DNA of 32,464 nucleotides from AP-16 sp036395835. Lineage in GTDB: Bacteria > Pseudomonadota > Alphaproteobacteria > Rhizobiales > Xanthobacteraceae. The DNA lies in contig DASWCW010000278.1 of assembly GCA_036395835.1 (NCBI GenBank), positions 1 to 32,464 on the forward strand, read 5' to 3'. The notes below the pieces were generated by a model. It was not told the origin of the DNA. It made no database searches and saw nothing but the letters and a program-made list of their open reading frames with translations. Shown here one piece after another: positions 15,570 to 22,779 of this stretch. How positions within the stretch are numbered: position 1 is the stretch's first letter; each line of letters begins with the position of its first letter. A program made the translations under genes and the position numbers.

Positions 15570-15646
15570 ATAGACCAACCGGCCAAACAATTGTCGCTTG
15601 TGCCATCGAGGGCTCTCGCCGCGACCGCTCTCGTATCGGCATCGCG

Positions 15647-15679
15647 GGACGGGTCGAGCGCGGCGAAATCCATCGCGGA
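15647..15679 (+). repeat. Degenerate copy D of the short repeat
   Basis: GGGTCGAGCGCGGCGAAATC followed by CATCGCGG matches the body of copy B (GAGTCGAGCGGAGCGAAACC then CACCGCGG) with a few changes, on the plus strand. It has lost the TAG end and lies 13 bp from copy C, which points the opposite way, so C and D form an inverted pair. Confidence 0.45.
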
Positions 15680-15692
15680 CGATCTGGGAGTT

Positions 15693-15721
15693 GGCGGGTT
15701 TCGCGGTGCTCGACCCGCCTA
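15693..15721 (-). repeat. Stop-codon-bearing short repeat, copy C
   Basis: On the minus strand it begins with the TAG stop of the SDR gene, then GCGGGTCGAGCACCGCGAA and ACCCGCC. GGCGGGT and ACCCGCC form a perfect 7-bp stem, which could also act as a weak terminator for the SDR gene. Confidence 0.55.
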
Positions 15722-16414
15722 CGATTTCCCGTACACCGGCACGATGGCGCCGCGGGTCACCTGGTTGTCCGGCGAGGCGAGGAACAGGATCGTGGCCGCG
15801 ACCTCCTCGACCTTGGGCCATTTCGCATGATCGGCTTTGGGCATCGCGGCGCGGTTCGCCGCCGTGTCCATGATCGAAGGCGCGACCGCGTTGACCAGAA
15901 TGCCCTTGCGGACGACTTCCTCGGCGAGCGCGACGGTGAGCGCCGCGACCGCGGCCTTGCTGGCCGTATAGGCGGTCATGCCGGCGCCGGTGCGCCATTC
16001 GATGGCGCGGCTCGCCGCGACGTTGACGATCCGCCCGCCGTTGTTTCCCATTGCCCGCACCGCCGCGCGGCAGCACAGATGCGCGCTGACGAAATTCATC
16101 TCGACCTGCCGCAACAGATCCGCCTTACCGGTCGCTTCGATCGGCGCCGCCGCGAAGCCGCCCGCGATGTGGAGCGAGGCCCATAGCCGCGGCGCGCCGG
16201 CATAGAGCGTTTCGACCGCGGCCTCGTCCGCAAGGTCCACGGGCGCGGAAAGTTTTACGGCCGCATGATCGCGGTACTTGAAGCGCTGCGCCGCGTCGCG
16301 GGTACGGCACGGAACGTGGCAGATCGCGCCCGCCTCGAGCAGTGCGCCCACGACTGCGGTGCCGAGCGCGCCGGCGCCCCCCGTCACCACCACATGCCGA
16401 TCCCGGTAATCCAT
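15719..16414 (-). CDS. Short-chain dehydrogenase/reductase
   Basis: Encodes 231 residues with the classical SDR pattern: NAD(P)-binding TGGAGALG (11-18), Asn107 in the MNF segment, catalytic Ser135 in NVAASRA, Tyr149 and Lys153 in AYTASK. The third glycine of TGxxxGxG is present as GALG. The reaction is oxidation or reduction of an unknown alcohol/ketone in the cytosol. CGGGAG stands about eight bases before the ATG at 16414; the open frame runs further upstream but without homologous-looking sequence. It is divergent from glpD across a 319-bp gap that holds a 40-bp dyad. Substrate cannot be named. Confidence 0.88.
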   Translation of the reverse strand: MDYRDRHVVVTGGAGALGTAVVGALLEAGAICHVPCRTRDAAQRFKYRDHAAVKLSAPVDLADEAAVETLYAGAPRLWASLHIAGGFAAAPIEATGKADLLRQVEMNFVSAHLCCRAAVRAMGNNGGRIVNVAASRAIEWRTGAGMTAYTASKAAVAALTVALAEEVVRKGILVNAVAPSIMDTAANRAAMPKADHAKWPKVEEVAATILFLASPDNQVTRGAIVPVYGKS

Positions 16415-16443
16415 GCGACGTGCTCCCGAATGAAAGGATCCGG

Positions 16444-16483
16444 GCGCCATCATCGCATCGTTTCTATCGATGCGACATGGCGC
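16444..16483. promoter_or_regulatory. 40-bp near-perfect dyad between SDR gene and glpD
   Basis: GCGCCAT (16444-16450) pairs with ATGGCGC (16477-16483), and TCGCATCG (16453-16460) with CGATGCGA (16468-16475), around a TTTCTAT loop: 15 base pairs with a small interior loop. It begins 30 bp upstream of the SDR start and could be a regulator site or an RNA hairpin in the SDR leader. Confidence 0.6.
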
Positions 16484-16551
16484 GTCGGCCGCCCGCCGCC
16501 GTGCACAAGCAGTGGATGAAAAGCCGTCAGGTAACGCAATCTGAACATGTA

Positions 16552-16575
16552 TTCCTGCAAAATGGAGTACAGGAA
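16552..16575. promoter_or_regulatory. Inverted repeat upstream of glpD
   Basis: TTCCTG (16552-16557), twelve bases, CAGGAA (16570-16575), in the glpD/SDR divergent region, about 160 bp before the glpD start. Possible operator; no recognised regulator. The rest of 16484-16733 shows only AT-rich patches around 16535-16620 that may hold the glpD promoter. Confidence 0.3.
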
Positions 16576-16733
16576 GCCCTTGTCTTTCAGAGGCTTGCAA
16601 ATTTCGCCCGGGCCGAAAATTCCGGGATATCGGCGCCGCACCAATGCGCTTGAGCGCAAGCGGCAAAGCGCGCCATGCTGCGATTCGCTCGGGTGCCCGC
16701 GTGAAAGAATCGGGCGCCGCGGCAGGAGACCAG

Positions 16734-18239
16734 ATGGCCGATTTCGACCTTGCCGTCATCGGCGGCGGCATCAACGGCGCGGGCATCGCCCGCGATGCCG
16801 CCGGGCGCGGCATCCGCGTGCTGCTGGTCGAGCAGAGCGATCTCGCCTCGGCGACTTCGTCTGCCTCGACCAAGCTGATCCACGGCGGCTTGCGCTATCT
16901 CGAGCAGGGCGCGCTGCGGCTCGTGCACGAGGCGCTCGCGGAACGCGAGGTGCTGCTGCGCAATGCCCCGCACCTGATCCGGCCGCTGCGCTTCGTGCTG
17001 CCGCATCACGACGCGCTGCGCCCGGCCTGGCAGCTGCGGGCGGGGCTGTTCCTCTACGACCGCCTCGGCGGGCGCGAGATCCTGCCCGGCACCGAGGTCC
17101 TCGACCTCACCCACGGCGACGTCGCCGTGCCGCTGAAACGCCGGTACAAGGTCGGCTTCGAATATTCCGACTGCCGGGTCGACGATTCGCGGCTCGTCGT
17201 GCTCAACGCGGTCGACGCCGCCGAGCGCGGCGCGCTCATCCGCACCCGCACCCGGCTGGCCCGCGCCGATCGCGACGGCCTGGTCTGGCGGCTCGCGCTC
17301 AAATCGCGCGGCCGCCGCGACATCGTGACCGCGCGCGCCCTCGTCAACGCTACGGGCCCCTGGGTCGCGGTCACGGCGCAGCAGATCCTGCGGCGGGAAA
17401 CCTCGATCCCGGTGCGGCTCGTCAAAGGCAGCCACATCGTCGTGCCGAAACTATTTGCGCACGACCACGCCTACATCTTCCAGAGCCGGGACGGCCGCGT
17501 CGTCTTCGCGATTCCCTACGAAGGCGATTTCACCATGATCGGCACCACCGACGAGGATTACGACGGCGATCCCGGTGCGGTTGCGGCAAGCTCCGACGAG
17601 ATCACCTATTTGTGCCGCACCGCGAACGCGTATTTCCGCGAGACCATCGGGCCCGAGCAAGTGGTCTGGGCTTACGCGGGCGTGCGGCCGCTGCACGGGG
17701 ACCGCACGCAGGCGGCGAAGGACATCAGCCGCGATTATCTGCTCACGCTCGATGCTCCCTATCGCGAGGCGCCGCTGCTCACTGTGTACGGCGGCAAGAT
17801 CACGACCTATCGCCGGCTCGCCGAGGCGGCGCTCGAGAAGATCGCGGATTTTTTCGTGACCGGGCCGGTCTGGACCGAGCACACGCCGCTTCCCGGCGGG
17901 GATTTTCCATGGGACGGGCTCGAGGCGCTTGTCGCGCGCTCGCGCGGGCTGTGGCCGTTCCTGAGCGAGGCGCATGCCAGACGTCTGGTTGCCGCGCACG
18001 GGACGCGGATCGATCGCATCCTCGGCCGGGCGCGCAGCCTCGAGGATCTCGGGCCCTGGTTCGGAACCGAGCTCGCCGGGGCCGAGGTCCGACATTGGAT
18101 GCGGTGCGAATGGGCGGAGCGTGCGGAAGATGTGCTATGGCGCCGCTCCAAGCTGGGCCTGCGGCTCGGCCCAGCCGAGCGCGAAGCGCTGCAGCGCTTC
18201 ATGGCGGACGCGGGCGTGGCGAAGACCGCCGCGGAATGA
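16734..18239 (+). CDS. glpD: Aerobic glycerol-3-phosphate dehydrogenase
   Basis: Encodes 501 residues. The FAD-binding Rossmann motif is GGGINGAGIARDAAGRG at about 10-26, followed by the family string SSASTKLIHGGLRYLEQG; later markers are ATGPWV, KGSHIVVPKLF, FAIPYEG then FTMIGTTDEDYDG, and YGGKITTYRRLAE. The enzyme oxidises glycerol-3-phosphate to dihydroxyacetone phosphate at the inner membrane and passes electrons to quinone. The ATG is fixed by AGGAG five bases upstream; an upstream in-frame ATG (16644) adds 30 residues that do not look like the family. glpK follows after 63 bp, so glycerol uptake and oxidation are co-transcribed. No glpR or glpF is adjacent. Confidence 0.95.
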   Translation: MADFDLAVIGGGINGAGIARDAAGRGIRVLLVEQSDLASATSSASTKLIHGGLRYLEQGALRLVHEALAEREVLLRNAPHLIRPLRFVLPHHDALRPAWQLRAGLFLYDRLGGREILPGTEVLDLTHGDVAVPLKRRYKVGFEYSDCRVDDSRLVVLNAVDAAERGALIRTRTRLARADRDGLVWRLALKSRGRRDIVTARALVNATGPWVAVTAQQILRRETSIPVRLVKGSHIVVPKLFAHDHAYIFQSRDGRVVFAIPYEGDFTMIGTTDEDYDGDPGAVAASSDEITYLCRTANAYFRETIGPEQVVWAYAGVRPLHGDRTQAAKDISRDYLLTLDAPYREAPLLTVYGGKITTYRRLAEAALEKIADFFVTGPVWTEHTPLPGGDFPWDGLEALVARSRGLWPFLSEAHARRLVAAHGTRIDRILGRARSLEDLGPWFGTELAGAEVRHWMRCEWAERAEDVLWRRSKLGLRLGPAEREALQRFMADAGVAKTAAE

Positions 18240-18267
18240 TCAGGGCGTTGTTGGGAGGCTATCGCAT

Positions 18268-18324
18268 ATGACGACCCGCTCGCTCCGGGTACCGTATAGG
18301 GGATGCGCTTGCCGACCCATGTGA
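18268..18324 (+). CDS. Possible 18-codon leader peptide overlapping the glpK start
   Basis: ATG at 18268 with GGGAGG (18253-18258) nine bases upstream opens MTTRSLRVPYRGCACRPM and stops at 18324, 22 bases inside glpK in another frame. It has a far better ribosome site than glpK itself, so ribosomes ending here could reinitiate at glpK. No protein similarity is claimed. Confidence 0.3.
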   Translation: MTTRSLRVPYRGCACRPM

Positions 18325-19805
18325 TCGCCATCGACCAGGGCACGACCTCGACGCGCGCCATCGCGTTCGGCGCATCCTGCCAGCCGGTCGCGGTCGCGCA
18401 GCAGGAATTTCGCCAGATTTATCCGGCGCCCGGCCTCGTCGAGCACGATCCGGAGGCGATCTGGACGACGACGGTCGAGACCGTGCGCGCGGTGATGGCG
18501 AAGGCCGGCATTGCGGCGAAGGAGGTCGCGGCGATCGGCATCGCCAACCAGCGCGAAACCACGCTGATCTGGGATCGCTCGACCGGCAAGCCGATCCACA
18601 ACGCGATCGTCTGGCAGGATCGCCGCACTGCCGATCTGTGCGCGAAGCTTGGCGCGGAAAATCACGAGCCGGAGGTCACGAAGAAGACCGGCCTCGTGCT
18701 CGATCCGTATTTCTCCGCCACGAAAATCGCGTGGCTGCTCGATCGCGTCGAGGGTGCGCGGAGCGCGGCGCAAGACGGCAAGCTCGCATTCGGCACCGTG
18801 GACAGCTTTCTGCTGTGGCGCCTCACCGGCGGCCGGGTGCACGCCACCGACGCGACCAATGCGGCGCGCACGCTTCTCCTCGATATCCGCCGCGGCGAAT
18901 GGGAGGCCGGCCTGACCAAATTGTTCGGCGTGCCGTTGCCGCTGCTGCCGCAAGTGCGCGACTGCGCCGCGGATTTCGGCATCACCGAGCCTGGCCTGTT
19001 CGGCGGTCCGATCCGCATTCTGGGAATGGCCGGCGATCAGCAAGCTGCCACCATCGGCCAGACCTGCTTCGAGCCCGGCATGATCAAGTCGACCTACGGG
19101 ACCGGCTGCTTCGCGCTGCTCAACACCGGCACTACCGCGGTGAGATCCCGCAGCCGCTTGCTGACCACCATCGCCTATCAGCTCGACGGCGTGCGCACCT
19201 ACGCGCTCGAAGGCGCGATCTTCGTCGCCGGGGCGGCCGTGCAATGGCTGCGCGATGCTCTCAAGCTCATCGCGAGCGCCGCCGAATCCGGCGAGCTCGC
19301 GGCCAAATCCGATCCGGCCGAGCCGATCTATCTCGTGCCGGCGTTTGTCGGGCTCGGCGCGCCGTGGTGGGATCCCGACGCTCGCGGCGCGGTCTTCGGG
19401 CTCAGCCGCAACGCGGGCCGCGCGGAATTCGCCCGCGCCGCGCTCGAGGCGGTCGGCTACCAGACCCGCGATTTGCTCGCCGCGATGCGCGCCGATTGGC
19501 CCGGCACGGGCAGCACCGTGCTGCGGGTCGACGGCGGCATGATCGCCAACGAATATCTGCTCCAATTCCTCGCCGACATCTTGGCGGCGCCGGTGGACCG
19601 GCCGGCGGTTGCGGAGACGACCGCGCTCGGCGCCGCGTATCTCGCGGGCCGCCGCGGCGGCGTCTATCCCGACCTTGCCGCCTTCGCGGCGACCTGGAAG
19701 CTCGACCGCCGCTTCGAGCCGGCGATGGACGCGGCGACGCGCGAGCGCAAATGCGCCGGCTGGCGCGATGCCGTGCAGCGCACGTCGACGCGGCGTCCGT
19801 CCTGA
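18303..19805 (+). CDS. glpK: Glycerol kinase
   Basis: Encodes 500 residues of the FGGY kinase family. The phosphate-1 motif is AIDQGTTSTRA at residues 9-19; other hallmarks are IANQRETTLIWDRSTGKP, NAIVWQDRRT, GTVDSFLLWRLTGG, the ATP-site STYGTGCFALLNTG, and the C-terminal LRVDGGMIANEYLLQFLADI. It phosphorylates glycerol with ATP to glycerol-3-phosphate, the substrate of the upstream glpD product. ATG 18303 is the first possible start, because TAG occurs in frame two codons before it; its own ribosome site is poor (AGGGG abuts the ATG). The length matches typical GlpK. potG begins 23 bp after the stop. Confidence 0.96.
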   Translation: MRLPTHVIAIDQGTTSTRAIAFGASCQPVAVAQQEFRQIYPAPGLVEHDPEAIWTTTVETVRAVMAKAGIAAKEVAAIGIANQRETTLIWDRSTGKPIHNAIVWQDRRTADLCAKLGAENHEPEVTKKTGLVLDPYFSATKIAWLLDRVEGARSAAQDGKLAFGTVDSFLLWRLTGGRVHATDATNAARTLLLDIRRGEWEAGLTKLFGVPLPLLPQVRDCAADFGITEPGLFGGPIRILGMAGDQQAATIGQTCFEPGMIKSTYGTGCFALLNTGTTAVRSRSRLLTTIAYQLDGVRTYALEGAIFVAGAAVQWLRDALKLIASAAESGELAAKSDPAEPIYLVPAFVGLGAPWWDPDARGAVFGLSRNAGRAEFARAALEAVGYQTRDLLAAMRADWPGTGSTVLRVDGGMIANEYLLQFLADILAAPVDRPAVAETTALGAAYLAGRRGGVYPDLAAFAATWKLDRRFEPAMDAATRERKCAGWRDAVQRTSTRRPS

Positions 19806-19828
19806 CCCGCCGATCCGGGATCGAAGCC

Positions 19829-20992
19829 ATGGCGGAGCAGGCGGACAGGACGAAGCCGAGGCTCGGGCCCAAGCGCGATTTCGCGCCGTGGGCCGATCCC
19901 GCCGCCCGGCCGCTGGTGCGGTTCGAGCAGGTCACCAAGCGTTTCGGCGCAACCAGCGCGATCGACCGGCTCTCGCTCGATATTTTTGCCGGCGAGTTTT
20001 TCGCGCTGCTTGGTCCGTCCGGCTGCGGCAAGACCACGCTGCTGCGCCTTCTCGCGGGATTCGAATCAGCCGATGAGGGCCGGATCTTGCTGGACGGCGC
20101 CGATCTCGGCGCGACGCCGCCGTACCGGCGGCCGACCAATATGATGTTCCAAAATTATGCGCTGTTTCCGCATCTCACGGTCGCGCAGAACGTCGCCTTC
20201 GGCCTCGAGCAGGAAGGCATGCCGAAGCCGCAGATCGCCGCGCGCGTTGCGGAAATGCTGGCGCTGGTCAAGCTCGAGGGCTTCGATCGCCGCAACCCCG
20301 ATCGGCTTTCCGGCGGCGAACGCCAGCGCGTCGCGCTCGCGCGCTCGCTCGCCAAGCGGCCCAAGGTGCTGTTGCTCGACGAGCCGATGGCGGCGCTCGA
20401 CAAGAAGCTGCGCGCCGAGACGCAGTTCGAGCTCATCGAGCTGCAGGCGAGGCTTGCAACGACTTTCGTGATCGTCACCCACGACCAGGAGGAGGCGATG
20501 ACGGTGGCGGACCGCATGGCGGTGATTGAGCGCGGCCACATCGTGCAGGTGGGAACGCCGGCCGAGATCTACGAGCAATCGAATTCGCGCTATGTCGCGG
20601 ATTTCGTCGGCGACGTGAACCTGCTGGAAGGACGCCTTGCGGCAACCACCCCCGGCGAATCCCTGATCCAGGGCACCGGCGGCGCTGCGCTGCGGATCGC
20701 GCAGGCGGTCGATGCCGCGCCGGGCGCATTGGTCTGGGTGGCGCTGCGCCCGGAGAAGGTGCGCATCGGCCTCGATCGGCCGGGCGAAGCCCGCGAGAAT
20801 GTCCTCGCCGGAACCGTTGCGGACGTCGGCTATCTCGGCAATCTGTCGGTCTATCAGGTGCGGCTGGACGATGGGGCGTTGATGAAAGCGACGCTCAGCA
20901 ACCACACCCGGATGCTGGAGCGCGCGATCGGCTGGAACGACCGGGTGTGGCTGTCCTGGCCGGCCGATGCCGCGATCGTGCTGACGCGTTAG
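19829..20992 (+). CDS. potG: Spermidine/putrescine-type ABC transporter ATP-binding protein
   Basis: Encodes 387 residues: Walker A GPSGCGKTT (62-70), Q-loop MMFQNYALFPHLTVAQNVAF, signature LSGGERQR, Walker B VLLLDEPMAALDKKLR, H-loop IVTHDQEEAM, and a C-terminal TOBE-like domain (about 290-387) ending WLSWPADAAIVLTR, as in PotG. It powers import through PotH and PotI, whose genes follow at spacings of four bases each. It lies 23 bp behind glpK on the same strand. The usual partner gene for a periplasmic binding protein (potF) is not found in this window. The name rests on family resemblance; polyamine specificity is inferred. Confidence 0.9.
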   Translation: MAEQADRTKPRLGPKRDFAPWADPAARPLVRFEQVTKRFGATSAIDRLSLDIFAGEFFALLGPSGCGKTTLLRLLAGFESADEGRILLDGADLGATPPYRRPTNMMFQNYALFPHLTVAQNVAFGLEQEGMPKPQIAARVAEMLALVKLEGFDRRNPDRLSGGERQRVALARSLAKRPKVLLLDEPMAALDKKLRAETQFELIELQARLATTFVIVTHDQEEAMTVADRMAVIERGHIVQVGTPAEIYEQSNSRYVADFVGDVNLLEGRLAATTPGESLIQGTGGAALRIAQAVDAAPGALVWVALRPEKVRIGLDRPGEARENVLAGTVADVGYLGNLSVYQVRLDDGALMKATLSNHTRMLERAIGWNDRVWLSWPADAAIVLTR

Positions 20993-20996
20993 GCCG

Positions 20997-21920
20997 ATGG
21001 CACTGCCGGCGGGAGATGCAGCAAGCGGGACGACGCGTTGGCGTCGGGCCGTGATCATCCCTTACGTGTGGCTGATCGCGTTTTTCCTCGTCCCATTCCT
21101 CATCGTCTTCAAGATCAGCCTGTCCGAGACGACGATCGCACAGCCGCCTTACCTGCCGGTGCTGGATTTTTCCGCCGGCTGGGAGGGTTTCAAGCGCTTC
21201 GTGGGCGCGCTTTCGTTCGACAATTACCTGGCGCTCGCGTCGGACCGGCTGTATCTCGCCGCATATTTGAAGAGCCTTGAGGTCGCGGCGTTCTCCACCC
21301 TGATGCTGCTCGTGCTCGGATATCCGTTCGCCTACGCGATGGCGCGGGCGCCGCGCCGGCTGCAAGCCGCGCTGGTCGTGCTGGTGGTGCTGCCGTTCTG
21401 GACCTCGTTCCTCATTCGCGTCTACGCCTGGATCAACATCTTGCAGCGCGACGGGCTCTTCAACCAGGTGCTGACAGCGCTCGGCATCGTCGAGGAGCCG
21501 GTCGGCTGGCTCTCGACCAACACCGCGGTCTACATCGGGATCGTCTATTCGTATTTTCCGTTCATGGTGCTGCCGCTCTATGCGGCTTTGGAAAAAATCG
21601 AAGTCTCGCTCCACGAGGCCGCCGCCGATCTCGGCGCGCCGCCCGGGAAGGCGTTCTGGCGCATCACCATTCCGCTATCGCGGCCGGGCATCATTGCCGG
21701 ATCGCTGCTCTGCTTCATTCCGATCATCGGCGAATTCGTCATTCCTGACCTGCTCGGCGGCTCCGCCACCTTGATGATCGGACAGACGCTGTGGACCGAG
21801 TTCTTCGCCAATCGCGACTGGCCGATCGCTTCCGCCGTCGCCGTGGTGCTGCTGTGCCTGCTGATCGTGCCGATCCTCATCTATCAGCATCAGCAGGCGC
21901 GCGAGATCGAAGGCCGTTGA
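20997..21920 (+). CDS. potH: ABC transporter permease, PotH type
   Basis: Encodes 307 residues with about six membrane helices. The EAA loop is EAAADLGAPPGKAFWRITIP, and the segments FWTSFLIRVYAWINIL and PIIGEFVIPDLLGG are characteristic of PotH-like permeases of the putrescine/spermidine family. It forms the inner-membrane channel together with PotI. The start lies four bases after the potG stop, so translation is likely coupled. No defect seen. Confidence 0.92.
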   Translation: MALPAGDAASGTTRWRRAVIIPYVWLIAFFLVPFLIVFKISLSETTIAQPPYLPVLDFSAGWEGFKRFVGALSFDNYLALASDRLYLAAYLKSLEVAAFSTLMLLVLGYPFAYAMARAPRRLQAALVVLVVLPFWTSFLIRVYAWINILQRDGLFNQVLTALGIVEEPVGWLSTNTAVYIGIVYSYFPFMVLPLYAALEKIEVSLHEAAADLGAPPGKAFWRITIPLSRPGIIAGSLLCFIPIIGEFVIPDLLGGSATLMIGQTLWTEFFANRDWPIASAVAVVLLCLLIVPILIYQHQQAREIEGR

Positions 21921-21924
21921 TGCC

Positions 21925-22740
21925 ATGCGCAAGGGGCTCTCGGCATTCAATATCGCCAGCGTGGTGCTCGGCCTCTCTTTTCTCTATCTGCCGATCGCGA
22001 TCCTGGTGATCTACTCGTTCAATGCTTCGCGGCTGGTCACGGTGTGGGGCGGCTGGTCGCTCGAATGGTACCGCGAGCTCCTCGCCGACGGCGCGATGCT
22101 GGAATCGGCCTGGGTGTCGGTACGCGTCGCGCTGATCTCGGCCACGGCAGCCACGATGCTGGGCACGCTCGCGGCGGTGGCGCTCGCGCGGGGCGGCAGG
22201 TTCCGCAGCCGCCTGCTGTTCACCGGCCTGCTGTACGCGCCGCTGGTGATGCCGGAAGTGATCACCGGGCTGGCTTTGTTGCTGCTGTTCGTCGCGATCG
22301 AGCTCGATCGCGGCTTTTGGACCATCACCATCGCGCACACCAGCGTGACGCTGTGCTTCGTCGCGGTGGTGGTGGAATCGCGCTTGCTGACCTTCGATCG
22401 CAGCCTCGAGGAAGCCGCGATGGACCTTGGCGCGTCGCCGCTGCGCAGCTTCCTGCTGGTGACGCTGCCGCTGATCCGGCCCGCGATCGCCACGGGCTTC
22501 TTGCTGGCTTTCACGCTCTCGCTGGACGATCTCGTCATCGCCAGCTTCACGACCGGCCCCGGCGCCACGACGCTGCCGATCCGGATCTATTCGGAGGTGC
22601 GGCTGGGAGTAAAGCCGCAGATCAACGCGATCTGCACGCTCATGATCGCGACCGTGGCGCTCGGCGTCATCGCCGCCGCGCTGCTCAACCGGCGCCGCGA
22701 GTTGCAGCGCGAACCCGTGGATCTTACCGCGAAGCTGTGA
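21925..22740 (+). CDS. potI: ABC transporter permease, PotI type
   Basis: Encodes 271 residues with about six helices. Markers are LPIAILVIYSFNASR near the N-terminus, WGGWSLEWYRELL, the EAA loop EAAMDLGASPLRSFLLVTLP, and LDDLVIASFTTGPGATTLP, a string typical of PotI/PotC permeases. Second channel subunit of the importer; starts four bases after potH stops. It is the last gene of the glpD-glpK-potGHI series, and a hairpin follows. Confidence 0.92.
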   Translation: MRKGLSAFNIASVVLGLSFLYLPIAILVIYSFNASRLVTVWGGWSLEWYRELLADGAMLESAWVSVRVALISATAATMLGTLAAVALARGGRFRSRLLFTGLLYAPLVMPEVITGLALLLLFVAIELDRGFWTITIAHTSVTLCFVAVVVESRLLTFDRSLEEAAMDLGASPLRSFLLVTLPLIRPAIATGFLLAFTLSLDDLVIASFTTGPGATTLPIRIYSEVRLGVKPQINAICTLMIATVALGVIAAALLNRRRELQREPVDLTAKL

Positions 22741-22751
22741 CGAAGCTTGCC

Positions 22752-22777
22752 GGCGGGCTCGGGAAACCGATCCCGCC
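22752..22777. terminator. Hairpin between convergent potI and AsmA-family gene
   Basis: GGCGGG (22752-22757) pairs with CCCGCC (22772-22777) and, inside, CGG with CCG around a GAAA tetraloop. It fills the 39-bp space between the two stop codons and could end transcription from both sides, though no T-run is present. Confidence 0.5.
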
Positions 22778-22779
22778 CG

